From: VXOI01 sp965261945
GTDB lineage: Bacteria > Chloroflexota > Dehalococcoidia > Lucifugimonadales > UBA3495
Reading direction: 5' to 3'
NCBI GenBank assembly: GCA_965261945.1
Contig: CBDHEF010000002.1
Location: 2,790,001 to 2,854,000 of the forward strand
Length of the DNA stretch: 64,000 bases
Shown here: one piece after another, positions 6,561-14,798 of the stretch
Numbering within the stretch: the first letter of the stretch is position 1
Layout of the letters: each line of letters opens with the position of its first letter
Notes under the pieces: generated by a model
What the model was told of the DNA's origin: nothing
Databases searched by the model: none
Seen by the model: only the letters and a program-made list of their open reading frames with translations
Position numbers and translations under genes: made by a program

Positions 6561-7862
6561 CTAAATCTCCCCGTCAATCCGGTTGATTACCAGGCCGGTG
6601 GGGAGCTTGGGGTAGAAGAAGGTGGACTTGCGGGGGAGCCGCTGGCCCTGGCCCACAATGCTCTCGAAGGCGTCCATGGGGAAGGGCTTCAGGAAGAAGG
6701 CCATTTGCAGCGAGCCATTGGCGACGCCCTCCGCAGCCTCGTCGTGGTTGTGCAGGAAACCCAGGTGTTGCAGGGTGGCCTCTCCCAGCTCCGGGCGCAG
6801 GATTTTCTCCTCCAGCACCCAGGCCTCCGATATGGCCATCGCACCCCAGTCGTTGCCGACTGCCGACGGGCGCAGCGTCAGCAGTTGCGCGCCTTCGGGA
6901 GACAGGGCGGCCATGACCCGGCCGGTGCGGCCCCGCTCTTCCACCAGCTCGACCAGTTCGGCGGCTGGATTCCCGCTTTCGCGGGAATGACGGATTGGGG
7001 CGGGTCCGGCGTCGAACATTTCCGCCAGGCGGGCCTGCACCCGGGCCAGTTGCTCCCCGCTCAGGCCGCTCAGGTTGCGGTGGTAGGGCAGCACCACGAG
7101 GCCGGGGTCATCGAAGGCGATGAGCGTCATCATCACGTAGTTGTGGGCCAGCGACGCCCTGTCGGCTCCCTCGGCGCGGCGGGCAATCTGGTACTGGCGG
7201 GAGGCCTCGTAGCGGTGATGCCCGTCGGCCAGGAACACCGGGCGCGACGAGAAGAAGTCGGCGATAGAGGCCACGTTGTCGCCGTCGGCGATGCGCCATA
7301 GTGTGGTGTGCGAGCCGTATTCGTCGCGGGCGTCAACTTCCGGCGGGCCGGCCATCACCTGGCCGAACACCGGGCCCAATTCGTTCCCGCCGTCGCGGTA
7401 AAGGGACATTATGGGGCTGATGTTAGCCGACACCGACTCCATCAGCTTCACCCGGTCGCGGATGGCCGGGGCCTCGGTGAACTCGTGGGGCAGCACCTGG
7501 CGCGTCTCGTAGTCCTCCAGGCCGACGCAGGCAACCAGGCCGAGGCGTGAGCGCTCCTGCCCGCCGAGGCTGAAGCTGTGGCGCAGCAGGTAGTAGCCCG
7601 GCTCGGCGTCCTGTTGCAGCACCCCGTCGCGGAGCCACTGCTCGAACCGTCCGGCGGTCTCGGCGTAGCGTCCGGCGGGGTCCGCCGACCAGTCCAGCCC
7701 CTCGCCCGCCTCCAGGTGGATGACGTTCAGGGGGTGCCGGTCCATCAGCGCCTGCTGAATCCGGGGGGTTATCAGGTCATAGGGTGGGCACAACACGGCG
7801 GCCATATCGTCAACCATCGCCGGGTTGTAGCGCCATCCTCGGAAGGGAGTTACTTTTGCCAT
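6561..7862 (-). CDS. DUF1015 family protein with a repeat-encoded insertion
   Basis: A 433-residue protein. MAKVTPFRGWRYNP, VLCPPYDLI, RPVFLADGHHRYEASRQY and AHNYVMMTLIAFDDPGL are hallmark segments of the DUF1015 family, whose biochemical role is not settled. At about residues 290-299 the sequence reads RHSRESGNP. That is the translation of a complete copy of the family A intergenic palindrome (6967-6993), so the repeat has been accommodated in frame and the gene is otherwise open. The insert falls after EMFDAGPAPI and before AAELVELVEE, probably a surface loop. The gene is monocistronic as far as can be seen. Confidence 0.92.
   Translation of the reverse strand: MAKVTPFRGWRYNPAMVDDMAAVLCPPYDLITPRIQQALMDRHPLNVIHLEAGEGLDWSADPAGRYAETAGRFEQWLRDGVLQQDAEPGYYLLRHSFSLGGQERSRLGLVACVGLEDYETRQVLPHEFTEAPAIRDRVKLMESVSANISPIMSLYRDGGNELGPVFGQVMAGPPEVDARDEYGSHTTLWRIADGDNVASIADFFSSRPVFLADGHHRYEASRQYQIARRAEGADRASLAHNYVMMTLIAFDDPGLVVLPYHRNLSGLSGEQLARVQARLAEMFDAGPAPIRHSRESGNPAAELVELVEERGRTGRVMAALSPEGAQLLTLRPSAVGNDWGAMAISEAWVLEEKILRPELGEATLQHLGFLHNHDEAAEGVANGSLQMAFFLKPFPMDAFESIVGQGQRLPRKSTFFYPKLPTGLVINRIDGEI
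6967..6993 (+). repeat. Family A palindromic repeat inside a coding region
   Basis: A full canonical 27-bp copy lying within the DUF1015 reading frame, adding nine codons without a stop. Confidence 0.95.
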
Positions 7863-7920
7863 ACTTTCACCTTGCCCGCCGAGGGCTAATTCAGAGAACT
7901 GCGCCTAAGACAGCCCCGGC

Positions 7921-8400
7921 TTATTCTTCCAGCAATCCGGCCACGATTTCCAGTTCGTCCAGAACTTCGCTAAAGGTGGGGAACTGGTGCCTGTGTAGCT
8001 GTTCGTACAGAATCTCCTCACCGGTGCGCGGGTTGAATACCCTGTGGTGATAATCGTCGTCATATTGATGGATGTTGTGATAGCGCAGGATGGGTTCGCT
8101 ATGCTGTACCCACGCGGCATAGCGGAAGGAGTAACCGCGTACTCTCAACAACTGCCCGAAATAGCGTATTTCCAGCCGGTTTTCCACTTCCAGCACCACG
8201 TCGCGCACGCAATACACCTGCCCACGGAGTAGAATTTCTCCTCTTTCTTCCGTAAACCTGAACGTGTTAGGTTCATCCCAGTTTACAAAGGGATGTCCTG
8301 CTAGCCTGTTTTCGTGGATGATTCTGTAGTGGTCCCATGTGTTCCAGCCATGGGGGTCGCCCCCTGGAATCGCTGAAGGACGTGATATGCCTGCAACCAC
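7921..8400 (-). CDS. Toxin-like protein of a two-gene module, DUF6516/TumE-like
   Basis: The reading frame is open from 8451; a GTG at 8400 is one possible start, and the true start is unclear. The conserved-looking part begins about DHYRIIHENRLAGHPFVNWD, continues with LLRGQVYCVRDVVLEVE and RYHNIHQYDDDYHHRVF and ends EVLDELEIVAGLLEE. The His-rich strand-turn and the layout resemble DUF6516/TumE toxins; this is recognition by pattern and tentative. It follows a 92-residue helical protein and overlaps it in another frame, as toxin and antitoxin genes often do. The long overlap and lack of a clear start could also mean a frameshift. Confidence 0.5.
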   Translation of the reverse strand: MVAGISRPSAIPGGDPHGWNTWDHYRIIHENRLAGHPFVNWDEPNTFRFTEERGEILLRGQVYCVRDVVLEVENRLEIRYFGQLLRVRGYSFRYAAWVQHSEPILRYHNIHQYDDDYHHRVFNPRTGEEILYEQLHRHQFPTFSEVLDELEIVAGLLEE

Positions 8401-8579
8401 TCGATTATCTCCGCAGTCTCTCGAACCACTCCGAGGGAGAATGCCTGACACATTTTTTCGGATGACATTTCGTAGCGATGTTCAAACACTTGGATGCGCC
8501 CCCTCAGTTCGGCCTCCATGTGGCCTGGCGGGACCTTTACTACCGGGATTTTTCTTACTTCGCGCTTCTGGTCAACCAT
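8301..8579 (-). CDS. Antitoxin-like helical protein (partner of the gene at 7921)
   Basis: A 92-residue protein with ATG at 8579 after AGGAAAGCAACTA. Residues about 14-70 read as VKVPPGHMEAELRGRIQVFE, then a helix-turn-helix-like stretch (EMSSEKMCQAFSLG) and TAEIIEWLQAYHVL. The last 20 residues (after QRF) are low in structure and overlap the next gene in a different frame. The arrangement of a short helical protein immediately upstream of a His-rich DUF6516-like protein fits a type II toxin-antitoxin pair. Not proven. Confidence 0.55.
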   Translation of the reverse strand: MVDQKREVRKIPVVKVPPGHMEAELRGRIQVFEHRYEMSSEKMCQAFSLGVVRETAEIIEWLQAYHVLQRFQGATPMAGTHGTTTESSTKTG

Positions 8580-8666
8580 TAGTTGCTTTCCTCAACTTAT
8601 GATGGTTCCAGTATACGCCGCCCATTGCCGGCGGAAAAGGACGGGTACAGGGCGGCGGGGGCCTTG

Positions 8667-8675
8667 TGGTATACT
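8667..8675 (+). promoter_or_regulatory. Candidate extended -10 promoter for argJ
   Basis: TGGTATACT matches an extended -10 (TGn plus TATACT). It lies 58 nt upstream of the argJ ATG at 8733. No -35 is evident. Confidence 0.35.
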
Positions 8676-8732
8676 GCCGTCTAATCTCAACGGCCTGTTG
8701 CCGAGACTATTCGTAGAGCGAGGACGACGCCC

Positions 8733-9953
8733 ATGCCCGGCTCGATTAGCCAAGTTGACGGCGGCACGATCACCACTGCCCAAGGGTTTCGGGCCGGCGG
8801 CACCTATGCCGGCATCAAGACCTACTCCGACGACAAGATGGACGTCGGAATGCTGCTTTCCGAGACCTTATGCTCGGTGGCGGGGGTGTTCACCAGGAGC
8901 AGCATCGTCTCGCCGTCGGTAACCGTCAACCGCGAGACGCTGGCCGGAGGGCGCCCCGTTCGCGGGTTGGTGGTCAACTCCGGCATCGCCAACGCCGGTG
9001 TTGGCGAGCAGGGCTACATCGACGCCAAGGAGATGGCGGTCATCGCTGCGGGGTCACTGGGCGTGAAGCCGGAGGAAGTGCTGGTATTCAGCACCGGAAT
9101 AATCGGCGTGGAACTGCCCATGACCCTCATCAAGTCCGGCGTGGCGCAGATTGAGCTGTCGGAAAACGGCGGCAATCCGCTGGCCCGCGCCATGATGACC
9201 ACCGACACCCACCCGAAGGAGGTGGGCGTGAGCGTGAACATCGGCGGTGTCGAGGTGCGCATCGGGGGAGTGGCCAAGGGTTCGGGGATGATTCACCCCA
9301 ACATGGCGACCATGCTGTGCTTCGTTGCCACCGACGCCTCCATCGACCAGGGCCTGCTGCGGACCATGCTGCCGGAGGTGGCCGACTACTCGCTGAATAT
9401 GCTGACCGTGGACGGCGACAGCAGCACCAACGATTCGCTGGTGGCGCTGGCCAACGGCGCCGCCGGAAACGCAACCATCACCGCCGGGACTCCCGAGGCC
9501 GAGGCGTTCAAGGCCGGGTTGCTGGAAGTCTGTGTGCAGCTCACCCGCAAGCTGGCCCGAGACGGCGAGGGCGCGACTCACCTGCTGGTGGTAGAGGTCA
9601 CCGGCGCCCGCACGAGCGAGGATGCCCGCGTCGCCGCGCGCACCATCGCTTCGTCGCTGCTGGTCAAGTCGGCAGTCTACGGCGCCGACCCCAACTGGGG
9701 CCGCCTGCTGGCCGCCCTGGGCCGCAGCCAGGCCGAGGCAGTGGAAGAGAAGATAGCTCTGTTCATCAACGGCGTTTGCATCATGGAGGCCGGGAAGCCC
9801 ATCCCCTTCCACCGCGACGCCGTGGTGGCGCTGATGCGCGGCGACGAGGTGACCTTCCGCATTGCCCTGAACTTGGGCGAGGAAGACGCCACCGCCTGGG
9901 GCTGCGACCTGACCGAAGAGTACGTCGTCATCAACAGCGCCTACACCACCTAA
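8733..9953 (+). CDS. argJ: Arginine biosynthesis bifunctional protein ArgJ (glutamate N-acetyltransferase)
   Basis: A 406-residue protein of the ornithine acetyltransferase family, which moves the acetyl group from N-acetylornithine to glutamate in the cyclic arginine pathway and may also use acetyl-CoA. The precursor self-cleaves before a Thr; KGSGMIHPNMATML (about residues 179-192) is that site. VVNSGIANAG, the AVYGADPNWGRLLAALGRS segment and TEEYVVINSAYTT at the C-terminus are all family hallmarks. The ATG follows GAGCGAGGACGACGCCC. argB follows 425 nt downstream with a small coiled-coil gene between; argC and argD are not in the window. Confidence 0.97.
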   Translation: MPGSISQVDGGTITTAQGFRAGGTYAGIKTYSDDKMDVGMLLSETLCSVAGVFTRSSIVSPSVTVNRETLAGGRPVRGLVVNSGIANAGVGEQGYIDAKEMAVIAAGSLGVKPEEVLVFSTGIIGVELPMTLIKSGVAQIELSENGGNPLARAMMTTDTHPKEVGVSVNIGGVEVRIGGVAKGSGMIHPNMATMLCFVATDASIDQGLLRTMLPEVADYSLNMLTVDGDSSTNDSLVALANGAAGNATITAGTPEAEAFKAGLLEVCVQLTRKLARDGEGATHLLVVEVTGARTSEDARVAARTIASSLLVKSAVYGADPNWGRLLAALGRSQAEAVEEKIALFINGVCIMEAGKPIPFHRDAVVALMRGDEVTFRIALNLGEEDATAWGCDLTEEYVVINSAYTT

Positions 9954-10016
9954 CCGCAGTTTTTTCTGACCACAGAGAACACGGATAGGCAGGGAATAAA
10001 TGGCGGAGAACTCCTT

Positions 10017-10316
10017 ATGGATCCAACAGTTTGGATACCAGTAGCCGGGGCAGTGCTGAGTGCGCTTATCGTGTCTGGAGCGGCGTTGCTGATTTGGGGA
10101 ATCAACACGCTGCTGAAAATGAACGACCGGTTGTCAAGACTGGAAATAGGCCAGGCGAAACTGGGGGCGGGCCAAGCGAAACTGGAGGCAGGTCAGGCGA
10201 AACTGGAAGCAGGCCAGGCGAATTTGCAGGCGGGTCAGGCGAAGCTGGAGGCAGGGCTGGATGAGATCCGCCGTCTGCTGAATTACTCGCGCATTTCGAC
10301 AGGGGAGAACCCGTGA
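10017..10316 (+). CDS. Small membrane-anchored heptad-repeat protein
   Basis: A 99-residue protein between argJ and argB. A membrane helix spans about residues 6-30 (VAGAVLSALIVSGAALLIWG), followed by a coiled coil in which the heptad GQAKLEA is repeated five times (about residues 45-79), then a short polar tail. The repeats are encoded by 21-bp units. The plan matches other small genes in the window at 2625, 16385 and 50762. It has no known link to arginine synthesis; its place inside the arg pair may be accidental. Confidence 0.75.
   Translation: MDPTVWIPVAGAVLSALIVSGAALLIWGINTLLKMNDRLSRLEIGQAKLGAGQAKLEAGQAKLEAGQANLQAGQAKLEAGLDEIRRLLNYSRISTGENP
10149..10253 (+). repeat. In-frame 21-bp minisatellite (5 units)
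   Basis: Five consecutive 21-bp units starting ggccaggcg or ggtcaggcg, each encoding a GQAKLEA-type heptad, with few mismatches between units. Confidence 0.9.
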
Positions 10317-10378
10317 ATGAATGCGTGTGGTCTCCCCGTATTCTCTGGGCCTGAAACCTGGTTGACTGGAGATCTACT

Positions 10379-11170
10379 CTGCCCATCGTAGTGAAAATCG
10401 GCGGCAGCACCTTGGGCAGCCACGATACCACGCTGCTGGACCTGGTGGCGTTGCAGCGCGAAGGCTCGGAGGTGGTTGTGGTGCATGGCGGCGGCAATGT
10501 CATCTCCCGCTGGATGCAGCGCCAGGGGATTCCGCCGCAGTTCGTGGGCGGGCTGCGGGTCACCGACTCCGAGAGCCTTGAGATAGTCGTGGCCGTGCTG
10601 GGCGGCCTGGTAAACAAGGAACTGGTCTCGCTGATGGAGCAGTTGGGCGGCAAGTGCATCGGCCTCAGCGGCATTGACGGCTGTATGCTGACCTGCGGCA
10701 TCGCCAACCCGGAGCTGGGCTACGTCGGCGAGATTCAGGCGGTGAACGCCAGCCCCATCCGCGGCCTGCTGGATTCAGGCTACATCCCGATGATTGCGCC
10801 GCTGGGCGTCCATAAATTCGACGGCTCGGAGAATTCCGGCAAGCTGCTGAACATCAACGGCGACACCGTGGCCGGAGAGTTGGCCCGCGAGTTGCAGGCC
10901 GAGCGGCTGGTGTTCCTGACCGACGTGGCGGGAGTGATGGACGGCGGGGGCCGCGTGATTTCGCGCCTGGACCAGCGCCGGGCCAATATGCTGCTCAACT
11001 CCGGCGTCGCGGGCGGCGGGATGATCCCCAAGCTCCAGGCCTGCCTGCGCGGGCTGGAGGGCGGCGCTGTCGCCCACATCATAGACGGCCGCCACCCCAA
11101 CGCGCTGCTGGACTGCCTCCAGGGCCGCTCCACCGGCACGACGATTACGGCGGGGCGCACCCGTCCGTAG
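10379..11170 (+). CDS. argB: Acetylglutamate kinase, probably with a CTG start
   Basis: A 263-residue kinase of the amino acid kinase family that phosphorylates N-acetylglutamate in arginine synthesis. IVVKIGGSTL (phosphate-binding Gly loop and Lys), VVVHGGGNVISRW (substrate-binding), LLNINGDTVAGELA and LVFLTDVAGVMD are diagnostic. The first usual start codon in frame is GTG at 10391, but this would remove the conserved strand before KIGG. CTG at 10379 gives LPIVVKIGGS and lies 7 nt after GGAG (10368-10371), so I prefer it. The protein lacks the long N-terminal helix of arginine-inhibited enzymes, so feedback inhibition is not indicated. Confidence 0.95.
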   Translation: MPIVVKIGGSTLGSHDTTLLDLVALQREGSEVVVVHGGGNVISRWMQRQGIPPQFVGGLRVTDSESLEIVVAVLGGLVNKELVSLMEQLGGKCIGLSGIDGCMLTCGIANPELGYVGEIQAVNASPIRGLLDSGYIPMIAPLGVHKFDGSENSGKLLNINGDTVAGELARELQAERLVFLTDVAGVMDGGGRVISRLDQRRANMLLNSGVAGGGMIPKLQACLRGLEGGAVAHIIDGRHPNALLDCLQGRSTGTTITAGRTRP

Positions 11171-11362
11171 TAGTTCGTTGCCTAACTTGGGAGGCTTGGC
11201 AGTTCCCTTTACCGTGTCCCGCTACTGTTGAAAAGGGGAATCCGCGGCTATGCCCGGCACCCTTCCCGATTAGCAGGACAAGCGTTGCTCCTGCCACTCC
11301 GAGGATTTACATCACTAACTTATCGGAAAGTAACAACACCCTTTTTCTCAGGGTTGACAGCG

Positions 11363-11632
11363 TCATTTAGATTGCGCTCTTGGGCCGGATCTTGCCGCTG
11401 TGGACTGACGGCTCGGCGCACCACTTGTCCGCAGCCCCCGTGCGGCCCGGCGGTACACTTCCTCGTCGAACCCCAGCAGGTCGCACACCACCCGCCGGTC
11501 CAGCAGGGCTCGGTTCGGGTCGGCATCGGCCAGATAGTCGGGCAGCAGGTCCAACACCCAGAACTCGTCGAATAAGCGGGCAAACATTTGGCGCCACTCA
11601 ATTTCTGAATCGTCCTGATATACAATATTCAA
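11363..11632 (-). CDS. Small acidic protein of unknown function at the end of the restriction island
   Basis: An 89-residue protein with a TTG start at 11632 after AAGGAACTCT. The N-terminal 60 residues are acidic and helical (WRQMFARLFDEFWVLDLLPD, then RRVVCDLLGFDEEVYRRAAR). The basic tail looks unlike the rest: an alternative frame from about 11450 reads DKWCAEPSVHSGKIRP, so the 3' end may be frameshifted. It overlaps the methyltransferase gene by 35 nt on the same strand. I do not recognise the family. Confidence 0.5.
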   Translation of the reverse strand: MNIVYQDDSEIEWRQMFARLFDEFWVLDLLPDYLADADPNRALLDRRVVCDLLGFDEEVYRRAARGLRTSGAPSRQSTAARSGPRAQSK

Positions 11633-12821
11633 AGAGTTCCTTTTTACTGTTTCTCTTTCTAATTACTTTGGATTCAATTGACGTAAAACCATGGTTGCCT
11701 AGTGCCTCTTCATAAAGTAGCGGTGTGGGTACTGGAGCACCATAAAACGTGCTGTTTCCAACTACGTAATGAACTTCCGCGTTATCGTTAAGATACGACC
11801 CAATCGACATTAAATGTTTGTCTATATCGTGGAAGTATTTGTCAACATAGATTGATAGTAATTCACTATTTGGGCCTCTGGAATCGCGTATAGCTTGGAC
11901 GACAGAAGGTAAAGATTTGATTGAGCATTCTCTAGTTGGATGCCATTTAGTTAGGCGGCTGGTTGCTATTCCCCAAGTGCCACCAATGGTACACCAATCC
12001 AATTCTCCAACTTGACTAGGCTCGGTCAAGAATCCCAGCCAAAACATATAAGGTCTTAACTCCCTTATATAGCTAATTCTATTTGGGTAGGGTGGAGAAG
12101 TTACTATGGTGTCAAACGAAAAGGCCGCCAAGTCTACTGGGAGGGAGAAATCTGTACTATCTTGCAGGAATACGCGACCATCAGTTCTCATAAAGGAAAT
12201 CGAATCTTCTATAAATGTCTCTGCGAATGACAAAAAGGAAAAGATGATTTGATGCAAAGAATAGGGGTCCGCTGCGTCACGAAACGACATTGAGATATGA
12301 TTGTGCGCAGCAGCCGAATGCTCTACGGCTACCCTTGCAAAGGCAATCCACAATAATGCGTAGATGTGTGATTTCGCCGGCTCAGGAATTGTTGCGGCCA
12401 ATGCCGCCCTCAGTTTAGCGAGATTAATCAGCGTCTCTTTATTCCACCATCTTTCTATGTTCTTGATATTGGGGTGCCAGAGGTCAGTCTCTGGTATGTC
12501 CCAGCTAAGTGAGGTTACTTCAAGTGCAACTCCACGCAATAGTTCAGCTTCTTCTCTTTGTAACAATCGCAGCTTTGCATTGCCAAGCCATACCAAAAAG
12601 GGGTTAATGTCAAACATTGTGCTTGCGTAACCTGACTCACTGGCTACTACCCCAGTGGTGGCGGTACCAGAGAACGGGTCAAGTATGACGGAGCCTGATG
12701 GTAAACTGGCAATAAGTTCATTGACTAGCTTCACAGAATATGCGGGCGTAAGCCGAAGCCAGCCATGTCTTCCAAGAGAACGGTTATATTTATAAGTGTA
12801 ATCAGGCCTCCGTGTTATCAT
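11598..12821 (-). CDS. DNA methyltransferase (SPPY type) of a restriction-modification-like locus
   Basis: A 407-residue protein. Motif I, the SAM-binding DPFSGTATTG, is at about residues 47-56; motif IV, TSPPYPNRISYIRELRPYMF, is at about 240-259. SPPY marks exocyclic amino methylation (N4-cytosine or N6-adenine). The roughly 180 residues between the motifs could hold target recognition. The start ATG at 12821 overlaps the stop of the upstream gene by 4 nt, so the two are co-translated. Base composition falls well below the neighbours and many codons end in A or T, which points to acquisition by transfer. The specificity is unknown. Confidence 0.88.
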   Translation of the reverse strand: MITRRPDYTYKYNRSLGRHGWLRLTPAYSVKLVNELIASLPSGSVILDPFSGTATTGVVASESGYASTMFDINPFLVWLGNAKLRLLQREEAELLRGVALEVTSLSWDIPETDLWHPNIKNIERWWNKETLINLAKLRAALAATIPEPAKSHIYALLWIAFARVAVEHSAAAHNHISMSFRDAADPYSLHQIIFSFLSFAETFIEDSISFMRTDGRVFLQDSTDFSLPVDLAAFSFDTIVTSPPYPNRISYIRELRPYMFWLGFLTEPSQVGELDWCTIGGTWGIATSRLTKWHPTRECSIKSLPSVVQAIRDSRGPNSELLSIYVDKYFHDIDKHLMSIGSYLNDNAEVHYVVGNSTFYGAPVPTPLLYEEALGNHGFTSIESKVIRKRNSKKELFEYCISGRFRN

Positions 12822-13624
12822 GACGGACGTAATAGTATCTCTAAAATTTGCTGAATCTGGGATCTAATCACGTCTTGGGTGCGCATGAAGAACCCTGATA
12901 GGTCATAGCCAACGACGTCGTTCATAAAATCATATACGGATTCGCAATTGCCTCCACCAATCGTGCCAATCAATATACCGCATCCATTATTTCGGTAGCG
13001 TAGTGCTATGTCTGCGTCTATTTGCTGGGAAAAGACCGCAACTACGGGTAAGTAACCATGAGACCAAGCGACCGTAGCATTGTCAATATCTGCGTTTTGC
13101 CTTTTCGAATCTTTACTCTTGTAACCTTGTCGTATTTCAAATACTGCTCCATTGTTGGGCACTTGAGGAACCTTTAGGTAGTCGCAGTACTCAGCAATCC
13201 AATGTACGATCCGTTCCTTTAATGCCGTTGAAGATATATCATTTATACCTAATCGACCATCAAGCGTCTGCACTTTGGTCTTTCCTGATGGAGTTTGAGT
13301 TGTATACGACCAACTAGCTAATTCAAGGTCGCGATATTCGGCGGTATCCGCCAGTATTTGTCTGAAGAGCCTTTCGCAGCCCATACCAACCTGTCTGTAA
13401 ATAGAGGTCATACCTCCCGCTGCTTTGTGAGCGGCGTACATGAGATCCGAATCCAGACCTATCCAAGAGTAAAACAAATCGTTTCCGTAGAGTTCTCGAA
13501 AATCCAAAAGAGAAACGCGACTTCTGCTACCGGCAGTGCCGAATCTTGGCGCATATCCGGCGCTTAGCCTGACAGGGTTTAGGAAAATGTCTAAATATCT
13601 GCTGTCTGTCGAATGCTCAGTCAT
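12818..13624 (-). CDS. Probable restriction endonuclease partner
   Basis: A 268-residue protein that I do not match to a named family. The central segment GAVFEIRQGYKSKDSKRQNA followed by a hydrophobic strand (YLPVVAVFSQQID) looks like the end of a PD-(D/E)XK nuclease core, with E and K in the usual E-x-x-x-x-x-K type spacing, but this is inference. It lies immediately upstream of, and overlaps by 4 nt, an SPPY DNA methyltransferase and shares its low GC. Those two facts are the main argument for a type II endonuclease. No helicase motif is present. Confidence 0.6.
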   Translation of the reverse strand: MTEHSTDSRYLDIFLNPVRLSAGYAPRFGTAGSRSRVSLLDFRELYGNDLFYSWIGLDSDLMYAAHKAAGGMTSIYRQVGMGCERLFRQILADTAEYRDLELASWSYTTQTPSGKTKVQTLDGRLGINDISSTALKERIVHWIAEYCDYLKVPQVPNNGAVFEIRQGYKSKDSKRQNADIDNATVAWSHGYLPVVAVFSQQIDADIALRYRNNGCGILIGTIGGGNCESVYDFMNDVVGYDLSGFFMRTQDVIRSQIQQILEILLRPS

Positions 13625-13639
13625 AATACCAAATAGGGA

Positions 13640-13816
13640 TCACCCCAAAATGAAGGAATTTTGATATACCCAACGGTAGTTTGGGTTGGAATCAAATGCA
13701 ACCTTCGATGGCCAGGAAATTCGGGGTGATCTCGGGCGCAAAATCGCCTGGCCCAGCATCCCCTGAAGCTGATTGCAGAGGGTGTCGTTGGCGCTGAGTT
13801 CGGTGTGGTGTGGCAT
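13640..13816 (-). CDS. Possible 58-residue leader protein or gene remnant
   Basis: ATG at 13816 follows AGAGAGACC. The frame encodes MPHHTELSANDTLCNQLQGM at the start, ends NSFILG, and stops 16 nt before the nuclease start. GC is mid-way between the island and its surroundings. It has no clear helix-turn-helix, so a controller-protein role is not supported; it may be the 5' remnant of a gene interrupted by the island. Confidence 0.35.
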   Translation of the reverse strand: MPHHTELSANDTLCNQLQGMLGQAILRPRSPRISWPSKVAFDSNPNYRWVYQNSFILG

Positions 13817-13942
13817 GGTCTCTCTTCGGCGGGGGTTTTCAGCATCCTAGCGTAAGGCCGTGGGCGGCGCAACTGGCGCCTGCTTCCCTGACGGAAGACC
13901 TGTCGGCACAGCTACGGGGACAGTCAGGAGCAGGGAAACTCT

Positions 13943-13969
13943 GGATTCCCGCTTTCGCGGGAATGACGG
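13943..13969 (+). repeat. Dispersed palindromic repeat, family A
   Basis: Canonical copy in the 295-bp gap between the restriction island and the esterase gene. Nothing else in that gap looks coding. Confidence 0.95.
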
Positions 13970-14111
13970 TATGAACTGCCGCGGCATATTCAAAGCGCGA
14001 TTGGCCTGGGGTGCGGGTGCGGTTGCGGGTGGAAATCCTGCCATCCGCAACCGGCCTGGTTGTCCAACAAGTCCCCCGGAAGTCCCCAACCCCTCTGTGG
14101 GAGGGTTAGGG

Positions 14112-14798
14112 TTAGGGCGTTCCTCGAGGCGGCAGCACGGCGGTCATCCAGGGCACCAGGTCGCGGAGGACCTCGCCGCTGATCTCGTGGCCCATATCGT
14201 ATACATGGAACTCCGGGGCGTAGCCGGCCTTTTCCAGGTACTCGCGGGCGGCGTAGGCGGTGGACTCGGCAATCATCTGGTCATGGCGCCCGTGGGCCAC
14301 GAAAATCGGCTGGGTGCGCTCGGCGGGCAGGCGGTGGTCCAGCTCCTCGGCCCCCGGCAGAGTGGCGCTCAGGGCCGCCAGCCCGGCAAAGGCGCCGGCG
14401 CGCCCCAGCCCGCAGCGGTAGGTCATGCCTCCGCCCTGCGAGAAGCCCAGCAGCAGGCAGTTGCCCGGCTCGACGTTGAACTGCGCCAGCGCCTGGTCGA
14501 AGAAATCGCTCAGAAGCGACTCCGAATTGGCGATTTCCTCCGGCGTCGAGCCGCCCCTGGGGGTCATCCAGCCGAAACCGGCGTGTCCCAGGCCCAGGTT
14601 GAAGGGAATGGGCGCGTTGGGACAGGCGTAGACATAGCCGGTGGAATTGATGACCGGCGCCAACCCGGCCAGGTCGTGCATATTCGCGCCGAAGCCGTGA
14701 AGCATTATGACCATCGGATAGGACGCCTGCGGGTCATAATCGTCGGGCGTAACCGTCAGGTATTTCAATCCCGGCCCGTCGTGAATCTCGCCTTTCAT
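14112..14798 (-). CDS. Phospholipase/carboxylesterase family alpha/beta-hydrolase
   Basis: A 228-residue protein. PMVIMLHGFGAN is the oxyanion strand-loop; LLLGFSQGGGM (about residues 115-125) holds the nucleophile Ser; VAHGRHDQMI supplies the catalytic Asp and DMGHEISG the catalytic His. GFSQGG and the late GHxI are characteristic of the phospholipase/carboxylesterase (YpfH, acyl-protein thioesterase-like) family. There is no signal peptide, so it is cytoplasmic. A small ester or acyl-thioester substrate is likely, but it is not predictable. Confidence 0.9.
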   Translation of the reverse strand: MKGEIHDGPGLKYLTVTPDDYDPQASYPMVIMLHGFGANMHDLAGLAPVINSTGYVYACPNAPIPFNLGLGHAGFGWMTPRGGSTPEEIANSESLLSDFFDQALAQFNVEPGNCLLLGFSQGGGMTYRCGLGRAGAFAGLAALSATLPGAEELDHRLPAERTQPIFVAHGRHDQMIAESTAYAAREYLEKAGYAPEFHVYDMGHEISGEVLRDLVPWMTAVLPPRGTP

